Below, piece after piece: positions 63,088-64,000 of a DNA stretch of 64,000 nucleotides. The stretch is from Enterovibrio norvegicus FF-33. GTDB lineage: Bacteria > Pseudomonadota > Gammaproteobacteria > Enterobacterales > Vibrionaceae. Location of the stretch: the NCBI RefSeq assembly GCF_000286835.2, contig NZ_AJYD02000011.1, positions 74,784-138,783 of the forward strand. The letters run 5' to 3'. The notes under the pieces are model-generated. The model saw only the letters and a list, made by a program, of their open reading frames with translations. It ran no database searches and was not told where the DNA came from. The position numbers and the translations under genes are program-made. Positions within the stretch are counted from its first letter, which is position 1. Each line of letters starts with the position of its first letter.

Positions 63088-64000
63088 TTAGTTTTCAGGA
63101 AACCAGTCGTTCAGCAGATCGCGTGAACGCTGAATTTCTTCTTGCCATGTCTGATCGCCCACCACCGACGGCTGCAGCAAAATCACCAATTCGGTTTTTT
63201 GCTTCATGCGATTCACGTTGCGGAATAAGTGACCAAGACCGGGAATATCGCCCAACAAAGGCACCTTCGAGACCGCCTCTTCGTAGCTCGATTTCATCAA
63301 GCCACCGATCACCACCACATCCCCCGAGCGGGCATGAATAATCGAATCTGATTCGCGGATCGAAGTTTTCGCCAATGGCAACACATAAGGCACAGAGGAG
63401 CTGCCTAGCTGAATCGTTTTCTCTTCGGTGATCACATCAATCACGGCAGGATGGACATGCAGCAAGACACCGTTATCGTCATCAATTTGCGGCGTCACAT
63501 CGAGCGAAATACCCGAGAAGAACGGCGTGAGTTCGATATTGGGCCCAGAGTCTGAGTTGTCACCTGAAGAATCGCTAGAGGAAATGTCCGTCACGAAGTA
63601 TTCATCGCCACCGACTTTGATCACCGCTTTTTGGTTGTTTGCCGCCGTCACGCGAGGGCTAGAGAGCACGTTCACGTCGCCCTGCGTATCAAGAAAGCTC
63701 AGTACCGCATCAAAATGCCCATCGGTGATGGTGACATTGGTCTGCCCGCCAATGGCGTTGGAAATCAAATCGCCAGCGAGATCTGTGACTGGACGACTGA
63801 TATTCACCCCGCCATTTCCAATGGCCTTGCCAATATTGCTCCAACTAACACCTTGCTGATAACCGTCACTGAGGGTCACTTCGAGGATTTTAGCTTCGAG
63901 GATAACCTGACGCTTTAAGCGTTTTTGTGACACTTCAAGGAAACGCTTCACTTCACGCAGTTCACTCGGAAACGCTTTGACCGTGATAAGACTCGCCTGC
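63088..64000 (-). CDS. mshL: MSHA outer-membrane secretin MshL (C-terminal part, cut by window edge)
   Basis: The frame runs in from the right edge without a stop (ASLITVKAFPSELREVKRFL...), so only the C-terminal ~303 codons are present. It contains the secretin domain: QVILEAKILEVTLSDGYQQGVSW, LSSPRVTAANNQKAVIKVG, and the conserved KVPLLGDIPGLGHLFR and TELVILLQPSVV. MshL forms the outer-membrane pore through which the pilus passes. A GTG at 63951 would open a shorter frame but is internal to the gene. Confidence 0.95.
   Translation of the reverse strand, partial: QASLITVKAFPSELREVKRFLEVSQKRLKRQVILEAKILEVTLSDGYQQGVSWSNIGKAIGNGGVNISRPVTDLAGDLISNAIGGQTNVTITDGHFDAVLSFLDTQGDVNVLSSPRVTAANNQKAVIKVGGDEYFVTDISSSDSSGDNSDSGPNIELTPFFSGISLDVTPQIDDDNGVLLHVHPAVIDVITEEKTIQLGSSSVPYVLPLAKTSIRESDSIIHARSGDVVVIGGLMKSSYEEAVSKVPLLGDIPGLGHLFRNVNRMKQKTELVILLQPSVVGDQTWQEEIQRSRDLLNDWFPEN

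Overview
The window is a stretch of conserved chromosome from a gammaproteobacterium, almost certainly a member of the Vibrionaceae. The reasons are the gene orders msh locus next to mreBCD-maf-rng-yhdP-nitrilase-tldD, rapZ-npr-mgtE-pmbA-darP, and rsmI-lpoA-yraN-diaA-dolP beside sspBA and petABC, together with a type IVa MSHA pilus locus. The balanced base composition and protein details would fit Enterovibrio/Grimontia or a relative, but the genus is only a guess. I see no prophage, insertion sequence, integron, CRISPR array, tRNA or defence island.

Layout. Positions 1-9287 (minus strand) are the front half of the dcw division and cell-wall cluster, mraZ-rsmH-ftsL-ftsI-murE-murF-mraY-murD-ftsW (ftsW cut by the window edge), behind a promoter with four phased MraZ-type boxes. 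RNase P RNA (rnpB) follows at about 9618-10013 on the minus strand. Positions 10161-14419 hold rsmI (minus) and the divergent lpoA-yraN-diaA-dolP unit. Positions 14470-20834 (minus) hold sspB-sspA, the cytochrome bc1 operon petABC, rpsI-rplM and zapE. Positions 21018-24078 (plus) hold zapG, degQ and degS. Positions 24208-28772 (minus) hold murA, ibaG and mlaB-C-D-E-F. A 400 bp divergent gap leads to 29173-38403 (plus): yrbG-kdsD-kdsC-lptC-lptA-lptB-rpoN-hpf-ptsN-rapZ-npr-mgtE. Then come pmbA (minus), darP (plus), and on the minus strand tldD, a nitrilase-family gene, yhdP, rng, maf, mreD, mreC and mreB. From 51834 to the right edge (minus) lies the MSHA pilus locus mshL(partial)-M-N-E-G-F-A-C-D-O-P-Q.

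The genes are mostly concerned with the cell envelope: peptidoglycan precursors (murA, murDEF, mraY), septal and rod synthases and their regulators (ftsI, ftsL, ftsW, lpoA, mreBCD), outer-membrane lipid balance (mla, yhdP, dolP), lipopolysaccharide Kdo synthesis and transport (kdsDC, lptCAB), envelope proteolysis and stress sensing (degQ, degS), and a surface pilus. The rest are housekeeping genes for translation, respiration, nitrogen/PTS control and RNA processing.

I found no undescribed system. The items most worth a second look are small: an orphan plus-strand terminator between the mra promoter and rnpB that may mark a small RNA; the absence of mshB between mshF and mshA; a 15-bp tandem repeat in the mshQ signal-peptide region combined with a local fall in GC in mshQ; the absence of a visible msh terminator before mreB; and leader hairpins before rplM and petA.
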